Source of the DNA: Thioalkalivibrio sp. | GTDB lineage: Bacteria; Pseudomonadota; Gammaproteobacteria; Ectothiorhodospirales; Ectothiorhodospiraceae | Length of the DNA stretch: 42,825 nucleotides | Assembly: GCA_007116035.1 (NCBI GenBank) | Contig: SKJG01000026.1 | Span: forward strand, 1 to 42,825 | Reading direction: 5' to 3' | Part shown: in pieces, positions 16,645-25,567 of the stretch | Layout of the letters: every line of letters begins with the position of its first letter | Position numbering within the stretch: the stretch's first letter is position 1 | The notes under the pieces: generated by a model | What the model was told of the DNA's origin: nothing | Databases searched by the model: none | The model's input: only the letters and a program-made list of their open reading frames with translations | Made by a program: the position numbers and the translations under genes

Positions 16645-17615
16645 GTCCTGGTCCCCTCCGCGTGGAGCCAGCAACGCACCGTTCGACGATCGCCGATGCG
16701 GAACGTCTCCGGATCACGGTCGCAGCGACCGAACCGCGACGGACAGCGCTCGGCGAATCGGCACCCCTCGGGTGGATCGAGGAGATTGGGCGGCTGGCCC
16801 GGTATGTGGACCGGCTTCTCTTCCTGGTGCAGGCGCGGCACGCTGGCCATCAGCAGCTTCGAGTAGGGGTGGGCAGGTTCCCGGAAGAAGTCCTTCGCAT
16901 CGGCGAGCTCCACGAGCTGGCCGGCGTACATCAGCGCGACCCTCTCCGCGAGCTCACTGGAGGTCGAGACATCGTGGGTGATCAGGATGAAGCTGGTTCC
17001 GAGTTCCTGCTTGATGCGCTTCAGGGCGTTCATGATGCTGGCCTGGGTGAGCACGTCGAGCGCGGAGGTGGGTTCGTCCATGATCACCAAGTCCGGCTCG
17101 GTGACCAGGGCCATCGCCAGTACCACCCGCTGGCGCATTCCTCCGGAAAGCTCGAAGGGATACCGCTGCAGGAAGTCCGCGGAGACGCCGACCAGCCCGA
17201 AGACGTCGGCCGCCCGGTCCAGCGCCCGTCGATTGGACCAGCCGCGGTGCACGCGCAGCGGCTCCGCCACCTGCTGGCCGACCCGGACCACGGGGTTCAG
17301 CGCGTTCATCGCTGCCTGCATCACCAGCGAGATGCGGACCCATCGCACCTCGCGCCGGAACCGCTCTTCCGAGTGGCCCATGGTTTCCACGCCGTCCACC
17401 AGCATACGGCCGGAGAAGTGCGCGATGTTCCGCGGTAGCAGGCGCATCAGTGCCTTCGCCAGCGTGCTCTTGCCACAGCCGGATTCGCCGAGCACCACCA
17501 GCGCCTCGTTGCGGCGGACGTCGAAGCTCACCCCGTCCAGCGCACGAACCACGCCGCGTCCGCTGCGGTAATGCAGCTTGAGATCCTCGACGCGGAGCAG
17601 GGGTTCGCCGGCCAT
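16641..17615 (-). CDS. ABC transporter ATPase, OppD/DppD type
   Basis: A 324-residue nucleotide-binding subunit. Walker A is LGESGCGKST, the signature is LSGGMRQRV and Walker B is LVIMDEPTSALD, followed by LITHDVSTSSELAERVALMY. The C-terminal oligopeptide-transporter domain is present (PPEGCRFAERCPSRFGRCDRD). The start lies three bases beyond the stop of the membrane subunit gene, and the stop overlaps the next ATPase gene by four bases. It pairs with that second ATPase to power the importer encoded by the same operon. Confidence 0.93.
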   Translation of the reverse strand: MAGEPLLRVEDLKLHYRSGRGVVRALDGVSFDVRRNEALVVLGESGCGKSTLAKALMRLLPRNIAHFSGRMLVDGVETMGHSEERFRREVRWVRISLVMQAAMNALNPVVRVGQQVAEPLRVHRGWSNRRALDRAADVFGLVGVSADFLQRYPFELSGGMRQRVVLAMALVTEPDLVIMDEPTSALDVLTQASIMNALKRIKQELGTSFILITHDVSTSSELAERVALMYAGQLVELADAKDFFREPAHPYSKLLMASVPRLHQEEKPVHIPGQPPNLLDPPEGCRFAERCPSRFGRCDRDPETFRIGDRRTVRCWLHAEGTRT

Positions 17616-17618
17616 CGT

Positions 17619-18950
17619 CTACATCGTCCTCAGGCGGGGGTTGAAGACCCGGTCGAGCGCGAAGCCCAGCATCGCGAACCCGAGGCCTGTGAGCATCAGC
17701 AGCGCCGCCGGCGACAGTACCCAGTAGTAGAAGCCGTGGTAGAGCGCGCTCTGGGTCTGGGCATCGTTCATGACCTTACCCCAGGTCGGCAGCACCGGGT
17801 CGCCGAGTCCGAGCAGCGCGAGCGAGGCCTCGAGGAACACGAACGAGGGGATCAGGATGACGAAGGTCGGGATCAGTACCGGCAGGATCCGCGGGATCAT
17901 GTAGCGCAGGATGATGCGCGCGTTGCCGGCACCATAGGCCTTCGCGGCCTCGATGTAGGGCGATTCCCGGATCGGCAGCAGCATCGCGCGGTACATCTTG
18001 ATGCCCGCGCTGAAGATGCCAAGCGCGATGACCACCCCCAGCATGACCCAGATGCTGGTCGAATAGAGTGTGCCGACCATCACCAGGATCGGCAGCATCG
18101 GGAGGATGATGTTGACCTCGGTCAGGCGCTGGATCACCGCATCGATCCAGCCCCCATACCACACCCCGGCGGCCGCGATCACCAGTGTCGTCACCGTCGT
18201 CCCCACCGCCGCGAGCAGGCCGAAGGCCAGCGCCACGGGGATGCCCCAGAGCAGCGCAACCATCAGGTCCCGGCGCTGGTGGTCGGTGCCGGCGAGGCCG
18301 TGCACTCGCCCGTACACGACCAGGTCCGCGTCGACGCGCGCATCCTCCTCGAACGAAATCACGTCGAGCGTGAGGCGATAGCGTCCCTCCAGGACCTGCG
18401 GTGGGCGGTCGTCCGCGGGTTCGGCGAACAGGCCGACGTGAGGTACGCGCCCGAGTCGGCGTTCGAGTTCCCAGTCCTGCGAGATCGACACTCGCTCCTC
18501 CCGCGCCAGCCGGCGGCCGCCGAGGATGAACTCCCGGCCGTCGGGGGTCTCCCAGGTCAGGCGGACGAAGGGTTCTCGTTCGACATGCGTCGACGTCAGA
18601 AAGAGGTTGAGTTCGCTGGGGAAGCCGGCATAGCCGAAGTCGAATTCCAGCGGAATGCGCATGCGGCTCCCGCCGACGAAGGGTTCCTCCTCGATCAACG
18701 CGTCACGGCTCGAGACGACCATCGTGCGCGGCGAGTTGTTGCCCGCGATGCGGTCGACCCACACCGGACGCGCATTCACCGGGTGCATGCGCCAGGGATC
18801 GCCCCCGCGCCAAAGTTCCAGCGCCTGGCCATAGGGGATGGTCACGACGGTGAACACGGCGGTGCCCACCAGCGCGAAAATGATCGCAAGCCCCACCAGC
18901 GCGGAAGGGTACTGACCCAGGCGGCGAAGGCCATCGAGCAGCTGCCTCAT
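17619..18950 (-). CDS. ABC transporter permease, DppC-like, with large extracytoplasmic insert
   Basis: A 443-residue membrane subunit. After one N-terminal helix (ALVGLAIIFALVGTAVFTVV) comes about 200 polar residues with no membrane segment, containing the strings FVRLTWETPDGREFILGG and LEGRYRLTLDVISFEED. Then comes the usual permease core, beginning LMVALLWGIPVALAFGLLAA and including the coupling segment EAAKAYGAGNARIILRYMIP, which contacts the ATPase. DppC/OppC proteins are normally about 280-320 residues, so the insert is extra and probably folds as a beta-rich periplasmic domain. The start has AGGAGAGGAC before it. Confidence 0.9.
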   Translation of the reverse strand: MRQLLDGLRRLGQYPSALVGLAIIFALVGTAVFTVVTIPYGQALELWRGGDPWRMHPVNARPVWVDRIAGNNSPRTMVVSSRDALIEEEPFVGGSRMRIPLEFDFGYAGFPSELNLFLTSTHVEREPFVRLTWETPDGREFILGGRRLAREERVSISQDWELERRLGRVPHVGLFAEPADDRPPQVLEGRYRLTLDVISFEEDARVDADLVVYGRVHGLAGTDHQRRDLMVALLWGIPVALAFGLLAAVGTTVTTLVIAAAGVWYGGWIDAVIQRLTEVNIILPMLPILVMVGTLYSTSIWVMLGVVIALGIFSAGIKMYRAMLLPIRESPYIEAAKAYGAGNARIILRYMIPRILPVLIPTFVILIPSFVFLEASLALLGLGDPVLPTWGKVMNDAQTQSALYHGFYYWVLSPAALLMLTGLGFAMLGFALDRVFNPRLRTM

Positions 18951-18984
18951 GTCCTCTCCTCTCGATGCATGCGCCGTTCCCGCA

Positions 18985-20097
18985 TCAGCCGGTCCCCACG
19001 CGTACGCGCGGGTCCAGCAGCGCGTAGAGGATGTCCAAAAGGAAGACCGTGACCGCCAGCAGGTAGGCGAAGATCACGACCGTGCCGATGATCACCGGCG
19101 TGTCCCGGTGTCCGATGGCCTGGAACAGCAGGGTGCCGAGCCCCGGCCAGTTGAAGACCTGCTCGAGGATGATCGCGCCGCTCCACAGACCGATCAGCAT
19201 CAGTGCGAAACTGGTGATGATCGGCGACAGCGTCGGGCGCAGCACGTAGCGGCGTTCGATCATGTGGGAGGGCAGGCCTTTGGCACGGGCCATCTCGACG
19301 TAGTCCTCGCTGGAGTGGATCAGGAAGAAGGTCCGCCAGGAGTAGATCGAGATGAAGATCGTCGAGAGGAACATCGCCGCGACCGGCAGCAGCATGTGCC
19401 GCAGCAGGCTCGCCGCGTAGGCGAGCGTGCCTTCCGGCGGTGGCACGTCGACCATGCCGCCGGCCGGCAGTATGGGGATCAGGAAGGCGAAGATCAGGAT
19501 CAGGAAGATGCCGTAGAACCATCCCGGCGCAGCCGAACTGGGCGCCAGCGCGATCACCGAGCGGTCAAGTGCGCTGCCGTAGCGCCGCGATAACCCCAGC
19601 GCGATGAACACCGAGGCGAAGAACACCAGCAGGTTCGCGGTGCCGAACAGCAGGAGGGTGGCCGGTAGGCGTTCGACGATGATCCAGTACACCTCGCGGG
19701 CGCCGCGATCGCTGTGCATGTGCTCGGCCCGCCCGAGGTCCAGCCGGATCGCCTGCTGCAGGTAGTCCACACTGCGCACGATGAATGGCTGATCCAGGCG
19801 CAGGCGCTCCACGTCGAGCTGCACCCGCCGTTCGATCAGGGCGTTGCGCTCCTGCGGGCTGAGATCGAAGAAGGCGGGGTCGGCCCGTACCTGCTCCGCG
19901 ACGGTACTCTGGATCTGCACCATCCGCAGTTCGTCCACCTGGCCGCCCATGTTGGCGATCAGGATGGTCAGGTAAACCCCGACCAGCACGGTCAGGAACA
20001 GTGCGGCGAGACGCTTGACGGTGAAGAGCGCAAGGCGCCGCAGATCACGCAGGACGCCGCGTCCCGGTGTCGCCATCGCGCCTGGGGAACCGGTCAC
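18985..20097 (-). CDS. ABC transporter permease, DppB-like
   Basis: A 370-residue membrane subunit with an N-terminal helix (LAALFLTVLVGVYLTILIA), a polar extracytoplasmic stretch of about 100 residues (ERNALIERRVQLDVERLRLD then a DLGRAEH segment) and the BPD_transp_1 core with EMARAKGLPSHMIERRYVLR as the EAA coupling loop. It carries solute across the inner membrane with the DppC-like subunit. The start is GTG at 20097, overlapping the stop of the binding-protein gene by four bases; an ATG seven codons later is an alternative. It lies second in the operon. Confidence 0.92.
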   Translation of the reverse strand: MTGSPGAMATPGRGVLRDLRRLALFTVKRLAALFLTVLVGVYLTILIANMGGQVDELRMVQIQSTVAEQVRADPAFFDLSPQERNALIERRVQLDVERLRLDQPFIVRSVDYLQQAIRLDLGRAEHMHSDRGAREVYWIIVERLPATLLLFGTANLLVFFASVFIALGLSRRYGSALDRSVIALAPSSAAPGWFYGIFLILIFAFLIPILPAGGMVDVPPPEGTLAYAASLLRHMLLPVAAMFLSTIFISIYSWRTFFLIHSSEDYVEMARAKGLPSHMIERRYVLRPTLSPIITSFALMLIGLWSGAIILEQVFNWPGLGTLLFQAIGHRDTPVIIGTVVIFAYLLAVTVFLLDILYALLDPRVRVGTG

Positions 20098-22631
20098 GGC
20101 TGGCCTCCGGGTTGCGCGGTCTCACGCGCGGGCACGGTGGCGAAGACCTGCGAGGCGAAGGAGGGCAGGGCGACCAGCCGCGAGATCACCGCCAGTTCGA
20201 GGCTGTTCGCGCCGCTGCCCAGTGCCGCCAGTTCCTCCGGCTCGAGCCGTAACGGCCAGGCCCCGTCCCCGGCGGGCGACAGGGTGCCCCTGCGGGCGAG
20301 GCTGCCGGTGCCGTCGAAGAGCAGGTACTGGACGCTCTCGATGCCGTCCTCCGGGTAGGGCTCGCCCTGGAAGCTCACGCGTAGCGTGAAGTCGGCGGAT
20401 TCCCCGGACGTCACGACCATCGGGCCGTCCAGTTCGAGTTCCGGAATGGCCGGCTGGGTGAATCGCAGCCACTTGTCGGAGGGGTCCGGGAAGTCCTCGA
20501 AGCGACGCAGCACGATCGCCCGTTCGAGCGGGTGCACGGAGTGCAGGTAGAACGGCCCGTCGCCGACCCAGTAGTGTCCACGCTGGTCCCGCCATTCCCC
20601 GAGTGCGAGGAAGCGTCGGGTGGCCTCGCCCGGTTCGGTGAAGTCGGCAAGGGTCGCGGGGAAGGGCAGGAAGTCGTCTGCGAGGGCCGCGTTGCGATGC
20701 CGGTCCAGGATCGGGAGGCTTGGACCCGCGACCAGATTCATCCACGTCACCGCCATCCGGTCCGCCTTGTTCGAGGAGAACGCGAGGTCCCCGGCGGTCT
20801 CCGCGCGCAGACCCACCGCCAGCGTGTGCCAGGGGGAGATCGAGGGGGTGCGCGCCGAGACGATGGTCTCCGCGTCGGGATAGATCTGATCACTGTAGAT
20901 CTCCACCACCAGTGGATCCCGTGAGACGATCCGCCAACCGCGGAAATGACGCTGGAAGACCTCGAAGGTCGGCACGTGGCTGGGGTCATGCAGCGGGCTG
21001 TCCTCGTGCGCGCGCTCGAAGGTCAGGATCCAGGGCAGCACCATGTCTGCGAGCGACATGGGCGAGCCATCATGCCAGTCTCGGTCGAGAAAATCCGGCT
21101 CGTAGTGTACGCGTGTCCGGGTTCTGGCCGTGATGCCCTCGGGATGGCGTTCACCCACCGTGACGAAACGTCCCGACGTGGTGTCCCAGTCGATCCAGGT
21201 GTCCTCCGGGACCTCGATTTCCGGGAGGGTATCGAGCGTTAGCCAGTCGTGGGTGCGGATCACTGGTACCCCCTCCTGCACGGTCACCTCCGCGCGATCG
21301 ATTCGCTGCGGCCAGTACAGCCCCGTGAACGGGTCCGGTACCAGCTCGACGTCCGCGAGCGCTCGGATGATCATCGTGTCGAAGATCCAGTTGCTGCCAG
21401 CCACCGGGTTCCAGGGTTCGGTGAGCAGGCTGGGGACGGCGAACACGACGCTGCCGCCGACCCGATCCCGAAAGCGGATCGTGTAGGGCCACAACCGCGA
21501 GCCGGAGATGCCGCCCGCCAGGTCGACCGCCAGTTCGACGTCGCGGGAATGGGGGAACACGTTCAGCTGATCGACGATCCAGATGCGCACCGAGTCGGCC
21601 ATCGCCAGTTCGAGCGCGCGCGTCATCAGCGCCTGGCGCTCGTCCCAGTCCGAGTAATCCCTGCGTTGCAGGCGGTCCGCGATCTCGTCGAACTCCGGAT
21701 CCGGCGTGTAGACCTGCCAGAGCGGTTCCGGCCGGCCGCGCGGCGTGTAGTAATAACTGAAGTTGTCGGCAAGGTCGCGGTTGATCACGGTGGAGATCCA
21801 GCCGCCGGTATACAGGTGCCAGCGCCCGGAGTGCGGGTCGCCCGCGATCCAGATGCGTGATGCCTCCTCGGCGGTGCGGTACAGCCGCTCGACGCGGAAT
21901 CCGAAGTCCTCCATCAGGTTTGCGACGTAGTCGCCAACCCGCTTGCGTGCATCCTCGGTGCGGATCAGTACGCTGACCCGGACCGGTTGGCCCTGGTACA
22001 TCCACTGGCCGTTCTCGTGGCTTGCGCCGAGGCGTTCCATCTCTCGGCGGATCACCCGCTCCGCCGCTTCCGGATCGTGCTGGTAACGCAGTTCGAGCGC
22101 ACGCGCGACATCGGCAAGCCGTGCGTAGTCGGGGAAGACGGTGTTCAGGGGTAGGTAGCGTGGCACCGCCAGCCCGCCGTAGAGTTCCTCGGCGACGTAG
22201 CGTCGGTTGATTAGCCGGTTCAGCGCTTCGCGGATTTCGGAAACGTGGAAGGGGTTCAGTTCGCCGTTGGCGAAATGGGGGCCCGCCGGATTCACGGTCA
22301 GTTCCATCGACGAGCCGTAGGCGAGGGCATAGGTCGCGCGCTCGGAATCCCGCAGGCGCTGGAACACCGTGGTGCTGCTGACCCCTTGTCCGAACAGGTG
22401 ATGCGTTCCGCTCTCGATCAGCCCGGTCACCTTGCCGACGTCGGACTCCTGCGTAAAGACGATCTGATCGACCAGCGCGCCGGTCCGCTCGGCGGGATCA
22501 CCGACGACGCCGCGGTCGCCGACCCGGCCGGAAGGCTGGTCCGGACTCGTGACCTCCGGCCGCAGGAAGAGTGCACCGACGATACCCACGAGGAGCAGCG
22601 CGATGGCAGTGAGTCCGATCTTGCTCATCAT
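20094..22631 (-). CDS. Large solute-binding protein of the importer, apparently with swapped halves
   Basis: An 845-residue protein, much larger than the usual 500-600 of SBP_bac_5 (OppA/DppA) proteins. It has an uncleaved-looking N-terminal helix (IGLTAIALLLVGIVGALFL) and no lipobox, so it is probably membrane anchored. Residues ~55-390 look like the C-terminal half of a normal binding protein (SEIREALNRLINRRYVAEEL, then DYVANLMEDFGFRVERLY). Residues ~396-720 look like the N-terminal half (TEPWNPVAGSNWIFDTMI, then WHDGSPMSLADMVLPWI, then GDGPFYLHSVHPLERAIVLR). A beta-rich C-terminal domain of about 110 residues follows. It is first in the operon; substrate is unknown. The ribosome binding site is weak. 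Confidence 0.88.
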   Translation of the reverse strand: MMSKIGLTAIALLLVGIVGALFLRPEVTSPDQPSGRVGDRGVVGDPAERTGALVDQIVFTQESDVGKVTGLIESGTHHLFGQGVSSTTVFQRLRDSERATYALAYGSSMELTVNPAGPHFANGELNPFHVSEIREALNRLINRRYVAEELYGGLAVPRYLPLNTVFPDYARLADVARALELRYQHDPEAAERVIRREMERLGASHENGQWMYQGQPVRVSVLIRTEDARKRVGDYVANLMEDFGFRVERLYRTAEEASRIWIAGDPHSGRWHLYTGGWISTVINRDLADNFSYYYTPRGRPEPLWQVYTPDPEFDEIADRLQRRDYSDWDERQALMTRALELAMADSVRIWIVDQLNVFPHSRDVELAVDLAGGISGSRLWPYTIRFRDRVGGSVVFAVPSLLTEPWNPVAGSNWIFDTMIIRALADVELVPDPFTGLYWPQRIDRAEVTVQEGVPVIRTHDWLTLDTLPEIEVPEDTWIDWDTTSGRFVTVGERHPEGITARTRTRVHYEPDFLDRDWHDGSPMSLADMVLPWILTFERAHEDSPLHDPSHVPTFEVFQRHFRGWRIVSRDPLVVEIYSDQIYPDAETIVSARTPSISPWHTLAVGLRAETAGDLAFSSNKADRMAVTWMNLVAGPSLPILDRHRNAALADDFLPFPATLADFTEPGEATRRFLALGEWRDQRGHYWVGDGPFYLHSVHPLERAIVLRRFEDFPDPSDKWLRFTQPAIPELELDGPMVVTSGESADFTLRVSFQGEPYPEDGIESVQYLLFDGTGSLARRGTLSPAGDGAWPLRLEPEELAALGSGANSLELAVISRLVALPSFASQVFATVPARETAQPGGQP

Positions 22632-23116
22632 TTCGGGGAGGAAGCCCCTGTCGCAGGCATGTCAGGGAAACGATCGTCAACGCGTCCGTGCCCTGACAAG
22701 GTGGTTACGGATTGGTGTTAGAAGGGCCGGTTAGCCGGTAGTTCCGAAAGGGCCGGAATCAGCCCCGGCTCCGTTCCATCTCGAGTTTAACGTGAAAGTC
22801 ACGGCCATGCCCGCCCCTGCGCGCCCGTTTATGGAGTGCGGGAGCTTGCTCCCGCTATTCGATGTCAGGGAGATCCCGGGCTCCCCAAAGCGGCGGCAAG
22901 CCGCCGCACTCCATAGGCGTTTGTGCTTTCATCCTTCGGGGTGGCGCGCTCCGTGGCCATGAGCGTCAGCCCAGGTAACGCGCAATGGCGGACGGGGCGG
23001 TGCATCGGGTTTCGGGTACCGTTGGCTTCTGGCAGAGTCGAGGCGTCTGCCCGCTGGCTCGGGCGAGGGGTTTTCCAACCCTGACGTGGCTCTTTGCTGA
23101 TTCCGGAGGTCGCTCC
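22632..23116. other. Intergenic region with a type B repeat
   Basis: The divergent region between the transporter operon and the lipase-like gene. It holds the long palindromic repeat at 22804-22919. An open frame starting at 22985 runs into the lipase-like gene, but its first 44 codons are not protein-like. I see no convincing promoter consensus. Confidence 0.5.
22804..22919. repeat. Type B composite palindromic repeat (copy 1)
   Basis: Core at 22830-22915: outer 12-bp arms TATGGAGTGCGG and CCGCACTCCATA enclose two hairpins, GCGGGAGCTTGCTCCCGC and GCGGCGGCAAGCCGCCGC. The left flank at 22804-22826 is also part of the repeat, because it recurs identically, inverted, next to the second copy at 33891-33999. 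By eye, 39 of the first 42 bases match that copy. Confidence 0.8.
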
Positions 23117-24169
23117 GTGTTCCGTCTTATCCTGTTTGCTCTGTTCATGACCGCACTCGTGTTCCTGCTGGCCGCCTGCGGAAGAATCCAGTCACAGCCC
23201 GCGGGGCCTCCGGTGCAGGAGCCTGTGCTTTCCGACCGTGAGGCCGTGATGGCGGATGGCTATGTGCTGCCGATTCAACGTTGGGAAACCCATGAACCAA
23301 CGGCGGACGTGATTCTTGGGGTGCATGGTTTCGGCGATCACGGCGGGGCATTTGCCGTGTTGTCGGAGGCGTTGGTGGCGCCGGGGCTGGCCACCATCTA
23401 CGCCTACGACCAGCGGGGCTTCGGCGCAACGCGGCAGTCGGGCATCTGGCCCGGTGGCGACACCCTGGTCGGCGATCTGCGCAGCGTGACGGACCTGCTT
23501 CGCGTGCGCTACCCCGAGCGCAGCCTCTACCTGATCGCGGAGAGCATGGGTGGTGCGGTCGCGCTGCGGGCGCTGACCGAGACCCCGGGGCTCGATGTCG
23601 ATGGTGCGGTATTGCTGGCCCCGGCGGTCTGGGGCGCGGATACGATGCCCTGGTATCAGCGTCTGGGCCTCTGGATCATGCTCAGGATCGCTCCGGGTGC
23701 AGCCGTTCCCGGCGAAGCCGCCGACTGGCTGGGGTTTCGGGCGACGGACGACCGGGAGGTCATGGAAGCCCTCAATGAGGATCCGCTGGTGTACAGGACG
23801 GCCCGCGTGGACATGCTGCGCGGTCTGACCCGGCTCATGGGGGAAGCTCTGCTGCACCCGCACCGGCTGGACGACTCGGTGCTGGTGCTCTACGGCCTCA
23901 AGGACCACGTGATTCCGCCCGGACCCGTTTGTGCGTGGTGGGAGCGCCTGGCCGAAGAAGCAGGCGATGCACGCCCGCGCATCGCGCTCTACCCGGAGGG
24001 CTACCATATGCTCACCCGCTACCTCGGGGCAGACGATACGCTGTCAGACATCGCGTCCTGGATCGACGATCCGGAGGCGGAGCTCCCGGCGGGCGAGGGA
24101 CTGCCCCTGGAGGCGGCGCGGGACCGGGTCTGCGCGTTGCCGCCGAGGGGGGACTGGACAGGGCCTTGA
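23117..24169 (+). CDS. Alpha/beta-hydrolase lipoprotein (monoacylglycerol lipase / serine aminopeptidase S33 type)
   Basis: A 350-residue lipoprotein with signal MFRLILFALFMTALVFLLAAC; Cys21 is the lipid site in lipobox LAAC. The hydrolase fold has ILGVHGFGDHGG (oxyanion loop), YAYDQRGFGATR, the nucleophile elbow LIAESMGGAVA (Ser143), acid Asp263 in LYGLKDHVIPP and His297 in PEGYHML. The alpha/beta-hydrolase S33 lysophospholipase-type pattern GHGxS-like elbow appears here as AESMGG. Lipid or ester hydrolysis at the membrane surface is the likely activity. The start is GTG at 23117 because CGGAGGTCGCTCC precedes it directly and the signal peptide begins there. The ATG at 22985 would bury the signal. 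Confidence 0.85.
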   Translation: MFRLILFALFMTALVFLLAACGRIQSQPAGPPVQEPVLSDREAVMADGYVLPIQRWETHEPTADVILGVHGFGDHGGAFAVLSEALVAPGLATIYAYDQRGFGATRQSGIWPGGDTLVGDLRSVTDLLRVRYPERSLYLIAESMGGAVALRALTETPGLDVDGAVLLAPAVWGADTMPWYQRLGLWIMLRIAPGAAVPGEAADWLGFRATDDREVMEALNEDPLVYRTARVDMLRGLTRLMGEALLHPHRLDDSVLVLYGLKDHVIPPGPVCAWWERLAEEAGDARPRIALYPEGYHMLTRYLGADDTLSDIASWIDDPEAELPAGEGLPLEAARDRVCALPPRGDWTGP

Positions 24170-24641
24170 CGGGGCATTCATGGGGCCGGATGGTGGCCTC
24201 CTGGGTTCATCGCGGCAGGTCCTCCGGTAAACGCTCACGCACTCCGCGATGCAGTGAATCATCGGGACCGATCGATTTCCGGTGAACTGTCACAAAGACA
24301 CCTGATGCAGCGCGGCTCAGGCCGAAGACCGCTTAAAGGTGCAGCGGCACGCAAGGAACAGCGTCGATCGGACGAGGCGATCGTTTATACTGACGCATGT
24401 CCTGGGCGCGTCTCAGCGTTCGGGGCAGTGGATGAAGTACAGTGCTGCCGACCATGAGTTCCTGGTCCGGCCCTGTGGAATCGTGCCGCGAACAGGATGG
24501 CGCGCCACCCTTCGCGTCTGCTCTGCCGGCCGGCTGCGCGAAGGCGCAGGACGGTCCTGCCGGGGCTGAAATGGTCGGCACCGGGGTCGGCTCTTCCGTG
24601 CACGCCATCGGGAGAATGCCCCCTTATCCGTGGAGGAGCCC
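24170..24641. other. Intergenic region, no recognised gene
   Basis: About 470 bases with several short frames in all phases but none with a known motif. A TATACT hexamer at 24386-24391 could be a -10 box on the plus strand, though no good -35 lies upstream. If real, the SH3 gene would have a leader of about 250 nt. Confidence 0.4.
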
Positions 24642-25244
24642 ATGAATACCACGCCCCCAACACGTCAGCGAAAGACGAGGCCCGGTGCCAGGGCCACATC
24701 GCAGCCGGCAAAGACCGAGTTCATCTATCATTGGAATCGCATCTTTGCTGCGCTCGCCTTTGTCCTGCTGCTGATCGGTTTTCTCGGTTTCGCTATCCAT
24801 GCGTGGTTGTCCTCCCCGTCCCGCGACGCGGGGTTCGACGAGGTGGGCGCACCCGTCGGGCACCTCGAGGTGGCTCCTGAGGCGGGTCCGGGCGACGTCC
24901 ACGGGCCCGCTCCGGCAGATCCCGAGGTCGCAGCTGCCTCCGAAACCGTAACACCCCCCGACACGGCTTCGCCCTTCGAAGAGGGCATTCCGGCGCCGCC
25001 AGAAGCGCAGGAAACCACCGCAGAGGACTCGGCGCGCGTCTTTCTGCCACCGGACACGCGGGTCAATCTGCGCGCCGCGCCATCGCTGGACAGCCCGGTG
25101 TTGCGCGTGCTCGAGGCTCCCGTGGAGCTGCAGCTCCTTGAAACCGACGAGGCGTTCCACCAGGTCCGCTCGCCTGAGGGCATCGTCGGCTGGGTCAGTC
25201 GGGATTTTTCATCGCTCACGCCTTATGCCGCGCCTGCGCCGTAA
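24642..25244 (+). CDS. Membrane-anchored bacterial SH3-domain protein
   Basis: A 200-residue protein. A basic cytoplasmic N-terminus (residues 1-30) is followed by one membrane helix (FAALAFVLLLIGFLGFAI), then a Pro/Ala/Glu-rich linker of about 80 residues, then a C-terminal SH3-like domain (DTRVNLRAAPSLDSPVLRVL, then EGIVGWVSRDF). The RVNLRAAPSxxSPVL pattern is the SH3_3 hallmark, often found in cell-wall or periplasmic sensors. The start at 24642 follows GTGGAGGAGCCC, a strong ribosome binding site. The domain probably faces the periplasm and may bind peptidoglycan or a partner protein. No enzymatic domain is present. Confidence 0.75.
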   Translation: MNTTPPTRQRKTRPGARATSQPAKTEFIYHWNRIFAALAFVLLLIGFLGFAIHAWLSSPSRDAGFDEVGAPVGHLEVAPEAGPGDVHGPAPADPEVAAASETVTPPDTASPFEEGIPAPPEAQETTAEDSARVFLPPDTRVNLRAAPSLDSPVLRVLEAPVELQLLETDEAFHQVRSPEGIVGWVSRDFSSLTPYAAPAP

Positions 25245-25567
25245 CCTGCCTGCCCCCGCCCCGAAAACATAAACACCGGGTCGGACCAAGGCAAATTATT
25301 GATTATATGGGATAAAGGTATCGAAGCCGGCGTCTTTCACGGCCTTAAACGCCCCATTTTCGGGCCAAAAACAGCCGAATAAGCCGGGATTCTACCGCGC
25401 CGAACGGATTCCTTCAGGGCGTCTTTCCAGAAACGAGAGCCGACGTTCTACGAGCCAACGCGGTGGTGGGCTCCCGGCTGTTTCCAGACTTTCGTGTGGC
25501 GAAGAGAAGGCGGTTGTCCCGAAGCAGCCGCCGACGCCGAGGACACCTCGCGCACCCCGGACTGCTT
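25245..25567. other. Intergenic region including an AT-rich patch
   Basis: The segment 25270-25320 is distinctly AT-rich (AAATTATTGATTATATGGGA) in an otherwise GC-rich window. It is preceded by ACCGGGTCGGACC, a sequence type common at edges of small mobile remnants. The patch looks foreign or regulatory, but no gene or terminal repeat pair is visible. From 25392 onward minus-strand frames are Arg-rich and not protein-like. Confidence 0.4.

Noticed and set aside
17571-19052. A 493-codon plus-strand open frame rich in His, Gln, Arg and Asp
   Set aside because: Composition is typical of antisense frames of hydrophobic membrane proteins; it covers the permease genes.
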